Source: an uncultured Christensenella sp.
Lineage (GTDB): Bacteria > Bacillota > Clostridia > Christensenellales > Borkfalkiaceae
DNA: 64,000 nt
Direction of reading: 5' to 3'
Assembly (NCBI GenBank): GCA_910587015.1
Contig: CAJUME010000010.1
Coordinates: 1 to 64,000 of the forward strand
Below are positions 1 to 6,995 of this stretch, piece by piece. The translations under genes and the position numbers were made by a program. The number at the start of each line of letters is the position of its first letter. Position 1 is the first letter of the stretch. Under the pieces are notes generated by a model. The model did not search any database, had not been told where the DNA came from, and saw only the letters and a program-made list of their open reading frames with translations.

Positions 1-78
1 CCATTTTATGGGCATTACCGTGCGCGAGGTTCTGTTGACGCCGTTGATATAAACGGCTGGCTGTATGTGTATTGCCAT
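1..78 (-). CDS. 5' end of a phage tail-region protein (partial)
   Basis: An ATG at 78 on the minus strand follows a TAGGAGAAG ribosome binding site and opens a frame (MAIHIQPAVYINGVNR...) that runs off the left edge after 26 codons. It lies downstream of the head-tail genes and in the same direction, so a tail or tail-associated protein is likely. Too little is visible to name a family. Confidence 0.6.
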   Translation of the reverse strand, partial: MAIHIQPAVYINGVNRTSRTVMPIKW

Positions 79-100
79 AGCTTCTCCTAAAAAATTGCAT

Positions 101-128
101 TTAAAAACACCCTTTCATAAGAGTGCTT
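101..128 (-). terminator. Rho-independent terminator
   Basis: On the minus strand, AAGCACTC and GGGTGTTT form an 8-bp stem (two G-U pairs) around an 8-base loop, followed by a U-run. It ends the transcript of the 140-346 gene just before the next gene at 78. Confidence 0.55.
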
Positions 129-139
129 GATTTTTTTAT

Positions 140-346
140 TTAATTATTTTCCTGATAAATTTCTGCCGCTTTTTCTAATAATTTATAATCCTCAAGGTCA
201 GGATTAGCTAAACAGTAATCAAGCATTTTCCTTGCTTGTTTATCATCTCGGCAACATAAACAAATAGCCAATTTCATATCTATATCAAAATCCTTGTCCT
301 TTAAATATTCGCCTAATTCTAATTGATTTTTTGTTAAATTACTCAC
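140..346 (-). CDS. small protein downstream of leader cassette 1 (possible immunity partner)
   Basis: 68 aa, GTG start at 346, one base after the stop of the leader gene at 348. Its ribosome binding site (GGAGG) lies over the end of that gene, so the two are translationally coupled. The protein is acidic and helical, with three cysteines in CLCC and DYCL contexts, and has no signal peptide or membrane segment. No family recognised. Sitting directly behind a toxin-like leader gene makes it a candidate immunity protein, by analogy with polymorphic-toxin loci; this is inference from position only. Confidence 0.6.
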   Translation of the reverse strand: MSNLTKNQLELGEYLKDKDFDIDMKLAICLCCRDDKQARKMLDYCLANPDLEDYKLLEKAAEIYQENN

Positions 347-347
347 T

Positions 348-698
348 TTATCCTCCCAAAACGTTTAGCCAATCATTTATCTCATCTCTATCACGCTCAA
401 TATCAAACTGCAATAATGGCACAAAGCTATCGCCGCCATTAGTCTTATAGATATAAAAATAATTTGCAGTATAAGCGCAATTTATATATTTAGCTTTCCC
501 TTGCCGGGCAACGTTTTTACGCATTACCTCTTTGCGTAGCGCACCGTATTCCTGCTTGCTTAATTTTATTTTATTTTTCTTTCTGCCGTCCGCAAGTATC
601 TCTGCATAGCTTGTATTTTGCCGATAGGTCTTACCCGTTCCGCTTCCGTCGGTAAATCTTCCGTTTTCGTCACGCGGGTGCTTACTTTCGTCAAACAC
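348..698 (-). CDS. FDESKHPR-leader protein, cassette 1
   Basis: 116 aa from a GTG at 698 preceded by GGGAGGGA. This start was chosen because the three sister genes begin exactly at the same motif; an upstream GTG at 722 would add eight residues. Residues 1-35 are the shared leader (FDESKHPRDENGRFT, GTGKTYRQNTSY). The tail (about 40-116) begins LSKQEYGALRKEV and ends in an acidic helix. LSK-EY-type tails occur at the C-termini of some phage head-morphogenesis proteins, but I cannot assign an activity. It is followed by a coupled 68-aa gene at 140-346, so this cassette has a protein partner rather than an RNA partner. Confidence 0.75.
   Translation of the reverse strand: MFDESKHPRDENGRFTDGSGTGKTYRQNTSYAEILADGRKKNKIKLSKQEYGALRKEVMRKNVARQGKAKYINCAYTANYFYIYKTNGGDSFVPLLQFDIERDRDEINDWLNVLGG
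594..698 (-). repeat. leader repeat copy 1
   Basis: About 105 bp encoding the shared N-terminal leader; closely similar at DNA level to 4110-4214, 4781-4885 and 7450-7554, while sequence downstream of each copy is unrelated. Confidence 0.8.
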
Positions 699-755
699 TC
701 TGTTTCCCTCCCATTTTATCACAGTTATTCTAAATTTTCAAGCGTATATAAGCTG

Positions 756-1253
756 TTACTGATTTGCGCTTCTTCTGCCGGCAGTGCCTGCGCGGATATT
801 CGCCATACCTATCGAAACGTTTTCAAGACCCTGCTGTAACTGTAACATTTGCTCCTTTTGCATAATGCCTATAACCTTATGTACTCCGCTTACTGCTAAA
901 CCTATTGCGGCAACTGCCGCGCCCGCAGGTCCGCCGACCATTGCCGCGCCGACCAGCGTTCCGACAGCGCCGACAGTCTGCGAAAGTACGGAATATCCCG
1001 TACTCAACCGTTGTTCGTACTCGGTTGCACCCGTTTGTAACGAAACCGTGCTTATCTGATAATTTATAAGAGTATCCGCTGTTGCCTTTATTGCCGAAAA
1101 CGAAACAAGTCCTTTGGCTTTATTTAAGACCTTATCCGCGCCCGCGCTTCCTTCGGCGCCTTCCGCTGACGAATTTTCTATTCCTCCACCCGCCATTACA
1201 CCTTGATTTGTTTCTGCGGGCAATTCAATTTTAATAAAATAAGGATTGGCCAT
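756..1253 (-). CDS. phage structural-region protein with Gly/Ala-rich hydrophobic core
   Basis: 165 aa, starting directly after the stop of the 1254-2426 gene. The N-terminal 40 residues are polar and Gly/Ser-rich. Residues about 90-125 form a hydrophobic Ala/Gly/Val stretch (VGTLVGAAMVGGPAGAA) that could be a membrane or fusion-like segment. The C-terminal 40 residues are glutamine-rich. The position among head-tail and tail genes suggests a virion component; no family recognised. Confidence 0.65.
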   Translation of the reverse strand: MANPYFIKIELPAETNQGVMAGGGIENSSAEGAEGSAGADKVLNKAKGLVSFSAIKATADTLINYQISTVSLQTGATEYEQRLSTGYSVLSQTVGAVGTLVGAAMVGGPAGAAVAAIGLAVSGVHKVIGIMQKEQMLQLQQGLENVSIGMANIRAGTAGRRSANQ

Positions 1254-2426
1254 TTATATACCGCCTTTGACTTCTTCGAACTGCACGGATGCGTTCGTAA
1301 TTGTTACTGCTTTATCGGTTATCATATATACGTTATAAACGTTCTTCCCTGTATCGTATTCAAACGAGTTTGGAGTTAACTTTACTGTAGCACTTCCAGA
1401 AACTTCAAACGCGCCTACGCCCGCTATAAACGCACAACATTTTTCGGATACTGTAAAAGACAGCTCAACGTTTTCCGAGCTGTTTACGAAAGTAAATTTT
1501 CCGAGCTGAAAACCCGCAGGAAGGTTGTACACGTTGCAGTTATCGGCAACCTCCATAAACGAGGCCTGCACCCCGGCTATGTTTATGCCTACGGCTGTAT
1601 TCTGCACCGAGTTATAGGTCATGAGATAAAGCTTTTCGGCATCGTTGCCCCACTTTACTTTTAAAAAGTGAACCATGTTCGGCTCACCTTCCAAAACATA
1701 GCTTAAAGCCGTTTTTGTAGCGGGATTATCGCTTGACGGAAAAGCCGCATCTATCGTAAACACCGTTGACGAGGTTAAACACTTTGAAACGTTTTCGCCC
1801 GCATAGACGTCGCGTTCCACCACGGGAGCGCGCCCAAGCCTAAGCTCTTTATATGGCATATTTTTATCGTCAAGCGTAATCTTAACGTCTTTGGAGTTCG
1901 TTCCACCCTCGATAAAATATACGTCTATATACACGTTTACGGTTATACACTCGCCGATTGCCGGCAGAATATCCACCGTTCCCGAAATGCTTGTACCGGC
2001 TTGAAAAGATACAGAAAACTGCGTACCTTCGTCGTCGTTCATAGGCGGCAACGATTGCGCCGTTTGGAAATAGTTGTTTATTGCTTCCGTTACGGCCTGA
2101 ACAAACGGATATTGGCCGTCATAAATCTTTTCAAGGTCCGCGGCGGTCTGCGAAGAGTTCGTGCGGGGCGGACGGGTGGGTATTGCGAAATCAAGTGTAA
2201 GTCCGTTAACACCCATTACGAGGTCATTGGCATCATTTGCGGAAGAGCTTGTACGCAGATTTCCGTTTATAAAATAAGTTATTGTATTACCGTCGCGCAA
2301 CGGCTTTTGAAACTGCCCTGCTTCCGCCCAGATTTTAAACTGGATTTCTTCGCTTTTCAGAACGGTTTTAAGTTCTGCGTTTAAACCGCTTTCAAAACGG
2401 TTTGACAATTCTTTTAAACTAATCAT
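1254..2426 (-). CDS. probable phage tail structural protein
   Basis: 390 aa. Its ATG overlaps the stop of the upstream gp10-like gene (ATGA). The sequence is rich in beta-strand-like alternating patterns, Asn, Thr and Val, with no signal peptide or transmembrane segment. In siphovirus-type gene orders the large gene after the gp10-like completion protein is often the tail tube or a tail-associated protein, which fits here. I see no diagnostic motif, so the call rests on gene order. Confidence 0.55.
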   Translation of the reverse strand: MISLKELSNRFESGLNAELKTVLKSEEIQFKIWAEAGQFQKPLRDGNTITYFINGNLRTSSSANDANDLVMGVNGLTLDFAIPTRPPRTNSSQTAADLEKIYDGQYPFVQAVTEAINNYFQTAQSLPPMNDDEGTQFSVSFQAGTSISGTVDILPAIGECITVNVYIDVYFIEGGTNSKDVKITLDDKNMPYKELRLGRAPVVERDVYAGENVSKCLTSSTVFTIDAAFPSSDNPATKTALSYVLEGEPNMVHFLKVKWGNDAEKLYLMTYNSVQNTAVGINIAGVQASFMEVADNCNVYNLPAGFQLGKFTFVNSSENVELSFTVSEKCCAFIAGVGAFEVSGSATVKLTPNSFEYDTGKNVYNVYMITDKAVTITNASVQFEEVKGGI

Positions 2427-2719
2427 TTTATAGTCCCCCTTAACCGAGTATTAAACCTCTGTATAAATTCGTTTGCAAATACGTCCCACCAATCCTGATT
2501 CGGGTTTTGCTTGCCGTTCCATTTCGGTGAGAGCCACGGCTCGTTGGCATGAGGCAAGTACGGCGCTATATTCGTATCGATATAGATAATAACATAATTG
2601 CCTTCGACCTTGTATTTAAGCGAGTTAAACGCCATATTCCCCGTGTCGCGCGGCACATATTCCTTGCGCAGTTCTTCAACCGTCTGAATGACCGCGTCAA
2701 TAATATTTTGTCTTGTCAT
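2423..2719 (-). CDS. HK97 gp10-like head-tail joining / tail completion protein
   Basis: 98 aa from the ATG at 2719, whose TGA-overlapping position (GAATGA) couples it to the previous gene; the longer frame from 2731 uses a TTG and is less likely. The pattern DTGNMAFNSLKY followed by IAPYLPHANE and WWDVF is typical of short gp10-like minor capsid or tail-completion proteins, which mediate head-tail connection. It sits in the expected slot before the tail genes. Confidence 0.7.
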   Translation of the reverse strand: MTRQNIIDAVIQTVEELRKEYVPRDTGNMAFNSLKYKVEGNYVIIYIDTNIAPYLPHANEPWLSPKWNGKQNPNQDWWDVFANEFIQRFNTRLRGTIK

Positions 2720-3102
2720 TCCACTCCCCAAGGGTTTTCCACGGAAACGAGCCGTAAAACGTATTCCACCGAAACAGGAGTTCCCAAAATACGCATTACC
2801 TGCTTGTTTGCCGCCTGAAAGTCTTTTTCCGCCTGAATAATCTTAAAGGTTTTTCCGTCCTGCGTCGTTACGATTCCGCCGATTTTATAGCCGAGTTGGT
2901 CGTCAGTACGGATAGCGACCTCACCCTCAACACCTTGAATATTGCCGAACAACCGCCTATAAGTATTTGAAAACGGATTGACGTATTCGTAATTGAACTG
3001 CTTTGCTCCGACCTCCGGACCGTTGACCGGCTCGGGATAATAATTTGCCGTTGCCGTGAACCGCGTTTTGGGGTTCATTATGTCCAAAATATCGTGCAGC
3101 AT
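2716..3102 (-). CDS. head-tail connector / stopper-like protein
   Basis: 128 aa from the ATG at 3102, which shares one base with the preceding stop (TAATG). Residues such as GYKIGGIVTTQDGKTFKI are compatible with the small beta-barrel stopper proteins that close the portal channel in siphoviruses. Assignment rests mainly on size and on position between the connector and gp10-like genes. Confidence 0.55.
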   Translation of the reverse strand: MLHDILDIMNPKTRFTATANYYPEPVNGPEVGAKQFNYEYVNPFSNTYRRLFGNIQGVEGEVAIRTDDQLGYKIGGIVTTQDGKTFKIIQAEKDFQAANKQVMRILGTPVSVEYVLRLVSVENPWGVE

Positions 3103-3545
3103 TAAATTACACCCCCGTATATAATGGAAATACCGAGGCACGGGACGACGTTACTTAGAATACTCTGCGCAAGATAATCGATTGCAACGGCGCGTTCCTC
3201 GGGCTTTGTAGATAAATACAGATTACCCACGTTAAGCACATAAACCGCCTGATATTCCATAGCCTTTTGGATTATTTGCCGCAGCTCGGGAACGGTTGCA
3301 ATTAAAAAGTCCTGCTTTGCGTTGTTGGCGTTATGCTCGTGGATAAACTGATAAATCATATCGCTGACGGTGCGGTTAAAACTGTTTATAGCCGTTTCGG
3401 GGTTGATGGTTGCAGTCTCCGCCATACGCGCGCGAAGGTTGACGCCTACTCTTTCAATAAGCGCCTTTTCGGTCAGTTCGTAATGTCCGCTCTGCTCGTT
3501 AAAAAATAAAAAATCGTCCGAATACGGACGCGCCTGATTTTGCAT
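3102..3545 (-). CDS. head-tail adaptor-like protein
   Basis: 147 aa. The start was set at ATG 3545 because an AGGAGT site lies 8 bases upstream; the open frame extends to 3632 only by reading through the small-RNA locus. The protein is mostly helical (MQNQARPYSDDFLFF...), as expected of head-completion adaptors that dock on the portal. It is first in a coupled series 3102-2716-2423-1254-756. Its ribosome binding site lies inside the 49-bp block that also carries the divergent small-RNA promoter. Confidence 0.55.
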   Translation of the reverse strand: MQNQARPYSDDFLFFNEQSGHYELTEKALIERVGVNLRARMAETATINPETAINSFNRTVSDMIYQFIHEHNANNAKQDFLIATVPELRQIIQKAMEYQAVYVLNVGNLYLSTKPEERAVAIDYLAQSILSNVVPCLGISIIYGGVI

Positions 3546-3554
3546 TTTTTTGTT

Positions 3555-3603
3555 ACTCCTGTGTTGACTTTTTTTAATTTTTGAGTATAATATAAGTAGA
3601 AGC
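3555..3603 (+). promoter_or_regulatory. small-RNA promoter block, copy A
   Basis: TTGACT at 3564-3569, a 16-base spacer, and TATAAT at 3586-3591 form a near-consensus sigma-A promoter reading rightward, against the phage late genes. The 49 bp are identical to 4223-4271. The block also contains the minus-strand ribosome binding site of the 3545 gene. Confidence 0.85.
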
Positions 3604-3673
3604 GTTGCTTTTGACCCTACCGAGGAGTGCATTCCAGAGCGGGGCTCCCGTGCACGGGGGGCAACGCTTTTTT
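3598..3673 (+). ncRNA. cassette small RNA 1, convergent to leader gene 3672-4214
   Basis: Predicted RNA of about 75 nt starting 7 bases after the -10. Its first bases AAGCGTTGC (3600-3608) pair perfectly with GCAACGCTT (3661-3669), which then runs into six T's, so one 9-bp stem both closes the RNA and terminates it. Inside are possible hairpins GGAG-TGCA-TTCC (3624-3635) and CCCG-TGCA-CGGG (3647-3658); both loops are the self-complementary TGCA, which could allow kissing or dimer contacts. It is not a canonical tRNA (no T-loop). The T-tract supplies the TAA stop of the opposing gene. No known RNA family recognised. Confidence 0.7.
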
Positions 3674-4214
3674 ATTGTTTGTTGAACGGGTTTAAGTCAT
3701 AGAGCGTGCTGCTCCCGTCTGCTCGTATTCCCACATTAAGCAGACCAGTGTATGTATCATCACCAAGCCGAAATAATACTTTGTAATAGGCAAATTTCAC
3801 GAATTTTTTGTGCTCAACATTTTTAACATTCACTAATTCTCCAGCTTTAATAAAATCTGCAAGATGCGGAGAAACTCTTAGTTTAACTTCTATATCTTTG
3901 TGTGTAATCTTGTCTGCTCCAACACTTGAAATGGTTACTGTACGACCGTCTTGAGTAGCATATTTACCACACAAATTATCCATTATGTAACGATATGCAA
4001 TCTTTTGTCTTTCTTTTGGCGATTGCGCCTCGTTCAACTGTTTTTGTATTTGAGTATTCATATCGACCTTGACAATCTTATTTGCCGAGGCTTTTTTATT
4101 ATCCGCCGCTAATATTTCCGAATAGCTTGTATTCTGTCGATATGTCTTACCCGTTCCGTTTCCGTCGGTAAATCTTCCGTTTTCGGCGCGGGGGTGCTTG
4201 CTTTCGTTGAACAT
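3672..4214 (-). CDS. FNESKHPR-leader protein, cassette 2 (polyvalent-protein-like tail)
   Basis: 180 aa, ATG at 4214 with ACAGGAG upstream. Residues 1-35 are the shared leader (MFNESKHPRAENGRFT, GTGKTYRQNTSY). After a variable linker, the C-terminal about 110 residues contain VTISSVGADKITHKD, HLADFIKAGELV, FAYYKVLFRLGDDTYTG and TLYDLNPF. This order (hydrogen-bonding K near the strand, then YYK, a beta hairpin and LYD) resembles LPD3/PBECR-type domains of phage polyvalent proteins and toxin tails. That match is from memory and needs a profile search. The stop codon lies in the T-tract of convergent RNA 1. Confidence 0.75.
   Translation of the reverse strand: MFNESKHPRAENGRFTDGNGTGKTYRQNTSYSEILAADNKKASANKIVKVDMNTQIQKQLNEAQSPKERQKIAYRYIMDNLCGKYATQDGRTVTISSVGADKITHKDIEVKLRVSPHLADFIKAGELVNVKNVEHKKFVKFAYYKVLFRLGDDTYTGLLNVGIRADGSSTLYDLNPFNKQ
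4110..4214 (-). repeat. leader repeat copy 2
   Basis: About 105 bp encoding the shared leader; see copy 1. It is followed within 8 bp by the 49-bp promoter block at 4223-4271. Confidence 0.8.
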
Positions 4215-4222
4215 TTTTTGTA

Positions 4223-4271
4223 ACTCCTGTGTTGACTTTTTTTAATTTTTGAGTATAATATAAGTAGAAGC
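4223..4271 (+). promoter_or_regulatory. small-RNA promoter block, copy B
   Basis: TTGACT at 4232-4237, 16-base spacer, TATAAT at 4254-4259, identical over 49 bp to copy A 668 bp away. Reads rightward into RNA 2. Confidence 0.85.
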
Positions 4272-4353
4272 ACTTGTGAACCGCAGAAAATCTGCCTCGC
4301 CTGCCGATTAAGTTCGATGATGGGAACGGCAGTCCATCCACAAGTGTTTTTTT
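4266..4353 (+). ncRNA. cassette small RNA 2, convergent to leader gene 4352-4885
   Basis: Predicted RNA of about 87 nt. AAGCACTTGTG (4268-4278) pairs with CACAAGTGTTT (4339-4349) and then seven T's, again a closing stem that doubles as terminator. Inside are a hairpin GCAGA-AAA-TCTGC (4283-4295) and a stem CTGCCG (4301-4306) / CGGCAG (4327-4332). Its loop contains GATGG (4319-4323), which can pair with CCATC (4334-4338), giving a plausible H-type pseudoknot. The interior shares nothing obvious with RNA 1 although the promoters are identical. The T-tract supplies the stop of the opposing gene. Confidence 0.7.
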
Positions 4354-4885
4354 ATGTCTTTTTCTTTGCTAAATTAAAGCTTCTTTCTCGAACAAAGTGC
4401 GCATGTACAATTTCGAAATTATTCTTACTGTCGTCAACATCTAACAAAGCAAGCCCTATTTCAGGCTTGCCTTTTGAATTTACTTCAATTACTTTTGCAA
4501 AATGATAATAAGGTTTTTTATCATTCGCTTTAAAAATTTCGGACGGAGAATATAATGCATGTGCAATTATACTTTCAAAATCTTCAGTAGTTAAGTCATA
4601 ATGTTGAGCAATATTTCTTTCAATAACACTCTTTTTCAACAATACGGGCTTATTTACCTTACTGCCGATTTTTTCGAGGTCTGCTTCGTTCAATTCCGGC
4701 AAAATATTGTCCCTATTAAAATCAATATATACGCTTGCTATTTTTTCGGCAGGCGACATTTTTTTATGCTTATCTGCCGCTAATATTTCCGAATAGCTTG
4801 TATTTTGCCGATATGTTTTACCCACTCCGTTTCCGTCTGTAAATCTACCGTCCTCGGCGCGAGGGTGTTTGCTTTCGTCAAACAT
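4352..4885 (-). CDS. FDESKHPR-leader protein, cassette 3 (PBECR-like nuclease tail)
   Basis: 177 aa. ATG at 4885 chosen because TGGAGG lies just upstream and the leader starts there; the frame extends to 4999 without support. After the shared leader (1-35), the tail has KPVLLKKSVIERNIAQHYDL, then ALYSPSEIFKANDKKPYYHF, GKPEIGLALLDVD and NFEIVHAHFV. This layout (K-rich helix with H, acidic helix, paired YY-H strand, D-V-D strand, final I-V-H strand) matches what I know of the phage Barnase-EndoU-ColicinE5/D-RelE-like (PBECR) predicted RNases. Expected to cut RNA, possibly tRNA. Its partner would be RNA 2 at its 3' end. Confidence 0.75.
   Translation of the reverse strand: MFDESKHPRAEDGRFTDGNGVGKTYRQNTSYSEILAADKHKKMSPAEKIASVYIDFNRDNILPELNEADLEKIGSKVNKPVLLKKSVIERNIAQHYDLTTEDFESIIAHALYSPSEIFKANDKKPYYHFAKVIEVNSKGKPEIGLALLDVDDSKNNFEIVHAHFVRERSFNLAKKKT
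4781..4885 (-). repeat. leader repeat copy 3
   Basis: About 105 bp encoding the shared leader; see copy 1. Confidence 0.8.
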
Positions 4886-4952
4886 TTCATTCCTCCATGT
4901 GAATTCTTTGGTAACGGGCTTGTTAAAGTACAAACCCGTGTGAAAACTGTAT

Positions 4953-6050
4953 TTAAATGCGCGATGCAGGCCCGCAAACGTACAGAGCATTGTCCGCACT
5001 TGTTACGGGGTTAGTGAACGCCGCCGAGAAGATAGGGACAACGGAAAGCGCGTCCCAGCATTCTGCACCGAAGCGGTACTTGGGCTGTATGCGCAAGCCC
5101 TGACCGCTTTGCGCGTCCACAACCTTGATTTTGGAATTGAACGCAAGCGCACGCCCGGTACCTGCCCCCGAAACAACCATACCGGCAACGTTGGCAAGTG
5201 CGCCGGCTTCAAGACCGAGGTATTTTTCGACCAGCGACCACACAACGCCGCTTGCAACATATACGGGCATATTGGCGATTTCTCCCACATAGCCCTTTGT
5301 TGCGATTTCGGGACGGGCTTCGGTATCGAGGCCGCTTCTTCTGAGCACATCGAAAACCGCCGTTCCGCCGTTTAACCCAAGCATACCCTTAAGCACGGCA
5401 GCCTTGATTGTAGGACGGATTATAACCGCGCGCATATCGTCGGGATATGCGTCTATAGCCTGAGCTTCGTTTCCGTTATCGAGCTGCGCCGCCGCATCTA
5501 TAATCGCGTTTGTGTAATTCTTGTCTGTAACCGTTATCCAGTTGCTTGTAAGCGCGGTAGCGCTGACTGCCGCCTCTTTACCTCTGCGGTCGAAGCCTGC
5601 CATATTATTGAAATTTTTGGCAAGCATTGCCGCGATAGTAATTGCGTTTATGTTGCGGTTTACAAGTCCGGCAAGGTTCTTTGTTTCAGAGGAAAGCAAA
5701 TCCACGGAAACCATATCCTGCGCGTTTGTAGGAATATCGATAGGTCTGTCTATCGTGGTTATAATGCGGATACCGTAGGCCTCGGTCTGAGGCTCGGTAG
5801 CTTCCTCGCCGTTAAACCATTTGCCGTTGGTGTCCGCACCGAGTTCGCGCGCGTCGTTCTCGTTGGGTTTAACTCTTAAAACCTGAATTTCCGACGCGTC
5901 GGTATCCTCGGAATAGCTTTCCGTTACCGCTTCGTCGGGCTTAGTGAATATACCCTGAAATATATTTTCCTTTACCGCTGAGGAAAGGATACGCTTAGTT
6001 GTCAAAGCGTTTATATAGGGCGTTTTGATGTCTGCAAATAAGTTTGCCAT
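4953..6050 (-). CDS. major capsid protein
   Basis: 365 aa, just downstream of the scaffold gene. The order scaffold-capsid, the length, and features such as an N-terminal helical arm, a glutamate-rich loop (DTDASEIQVLRVKPNEND), long helices with Asn-Ile repeats (VNRNINAITIAAMLAKNF) and a C-terminal beta-rich P-domain-like region fit an HK97-fold shell protein. It assembles around the scaffold inside the host cell. I see no protease domain, so maturation cleavage would need a separate enzyme or be absent. Confidence 0.8.
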   Translation of the reverse strand: MANLFADIKTPYINALTTKRILSSAVKENIFQGIFTKPDEAVTESYSEDTDASEIQVLRVKPNENDARELGADTNGKWFNGEEATEPQTEAYGIRIITTIDRPIDIPTNAQDMVSVDLLSSETKNLAGLVNRNINAITIAAMLAKNFNNMAGFDRRGKEAAVSATALTSNWITVTDKNYTNAIIDAAAQLDNGNEAQAIDAYPDDMRAVIIRPTIKAAVLKGMLGLNGGTAVFDVLRRSGLDTEARPEIATKGYVGEIANMPVYVASGVVWSLVEKYLGLEAGALANVAGMVVSGAGTGRALAFNSKIKVVDAQSGQGLRIQPKYRFGAECWDALSVVPIFSAAFTNPVTSADNALYVCGPASRI

Positions 6051-6068
6051 AATTGTTTTTTCTCCTTT

Positions 6069-6506
6069 TTATAAATATTGATTTGAATTGTTTTTGGCAT
6101 AGCCGTGCATTACGCGCTTATACCTTTCGTTGTCCTCCTGTCCGCCGTCCGGCGTCGACGGCGACATACCGAAATCGCGTCCGCGTTCTTCCTCTACCGC
6201 CTGCTCTTGCGACTGACGGTACTCGATGAACATTGCTTCCAGAGCGTCTATCCTTGCCGTAAGTGCGGCATATCTGTCCTCATCGTCGTTTTTTACTGCG
6301 GGCTCAACGCTTGCTTCGTCTGCTTCTTCCGCTTCATCTGTTTCTTCCGCAAATTCAATGTCATCGATTTGACTATCGTCCTCCGTTTCATCCTCATTGT
6401 CGGGGGATTTCAAAGCGGACAGAACTTTTGCCTTTTCTTCCTCGGAAAGCCCTTTGATTATGTCAAGGACCTCTTCCGCTGTTTTCGTTTTGATTTTTCC
6501 GAACAT
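6069..6506 (-). CDS. phage scaffolding protein
   Basis: 145 aa, very acidic (long D/E runs at about 34-75) with predicted coiled coil around 80-105 (ALTARIDALEAMFIEY). Acidic helical proteins directly upstream of the capsid gene are scaffolds that guide procapsid assembly and then leave or are degraded. RBS AAGGAGACAG precedes the ATG at 6506. Confidence 0.75.
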   Translation of the reverse strand: MFGKIKTKTAEEVLDIIKGLSEEEKAKVLSALKSPDNEDETEDDSQIDDIEFAEETDEAEEADEASVEPAVKNDDEDRYAALTARIDALEAMFIEYRQSQEQAVEEERGRDFGMSPSTPDGGQEDNERYKRVMHGYAKNNSNQYL

Positions 6507-6675
6507 TTCTGTCTCCTTATTTTTATTTTTTAATTTATCCGCGAATAGCTCAAGCCTGCGGTTTAACTTTTCAATCCCCTTTTATGTCTTCCTACTGCCG
6601 CACCGCGGGTTCAGTAAGACGGGTGATAAAAGCTTTCCGCGCGGTCCTTTTAACGCCTTACCGCCGGGCGTAAAA
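6507..6675. other. GC-rich non-coding leader of the scaffold/capsid transcript
   Basis: About 170 bp without a gene, between tandem terminators and the scaffold start. It is GC-rich with several short inverted repeats (for example CCGC...GCGG at 6540-6562 and CCGCACCGCGGG around 6599-6610), suggesting a structured 5' UTR on the minus strand. No consensus promoter is evident on either strand; a late promoter needing a phage activator is possible. Confidence 0.4.
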
Positions 6676-6698
6676 AACGGAGCGACGACCGCTCCGTT
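6676..6698. terminator. bidirectional terminator
   Basis: AACGGAGC (6676-6683) pairs with GCTCCGTT (6691-6698) over a 7-base loop, with A/T-tracts on both sides. On the minus strand it is the second of two terminators ending the 7554-6753 transcript. Confidence 0.7.
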
Positions 6699-6711
6699 AA
6701 TTTTTTGCAAC

Positions 6712-6737
6712 AAAAAAGCACTCCTTTAAGAGCGCTT
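6712..6737 (-). terminator. terminator after the 80-aa gene
   Basis: AAGCGCTC and GAGTGCTT form a stem with one mismatch, followed on the minus strand by a U6 run. It lies 16 bp past the stop at 6753. Confidence 0.65.
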
Positions 6738-6752
6738 TATTATCTGATAAAT

Positions 6753-6995
6753 TTATCCCCAGGCAACAAAGTCTTTATCGGGAAATTCATTTTTTTCTAC
6801 AAATTCTATGAGCCGCATATATCCGTGACCGCGATATTTATCATACCAAGCTTCGTCGTCTTCAGCCAGTTTGTTCCAGCCGCATTGGTCTGTTTTCGGG
6901 TCATAAAAAAGTTCCCCCCATTCGCCTTTTCCTTCAATCTGATAATAGTAGTAAACTATTCCGTCCTTAATTTCTTTTTTTCTTAACCAAAGCAT
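6753..6995 (-). CDS. small protein overlapping leader cassette 4 (candidate immunity protein)
   Basis: 80 aa. ATG at 6995 with a strong AAGGAG site lies inside the last 29 bp of the leader gene, so the pair overlaps in different frames and is translationally coupled. The pattern of N-terminal aromatics (VYYYYQIEGKG), an acidic turn (LFYDPKTDQ) and C-terminal FPDKDF...AWG recalls small uncharacterised proteins often seen in Clostridia. It is acidic and cytosolic. Candidate immunity protein for the adjacent toxin-like gene: inferred from overlap and size. Confidence 0.65.
   Translation of the reverse strand: MLWLRKKEIKDGIVYYYYQIEGKGEWGELFYDPKTDQCGWNKLAEDDEAWYDKYRGHGYMRLIEFVEKNEFPDKDFVAWG

Noticed and set aside
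3598..4353. The two small RNAs as tRNA genes
   Set aside because: Lengths and closing stems are tRNA-like, but there is no T-loop GGTTCGANTCC, no CCA end and no cloverleaf; the closing stem ends in a T-tract.
3598..4353. The two hairpins as simple terminators for the late genes
   Set aside because: The stem arms are 50-60 bases apart and an identical consensus promoter precedes each; simple terminators would not need this.
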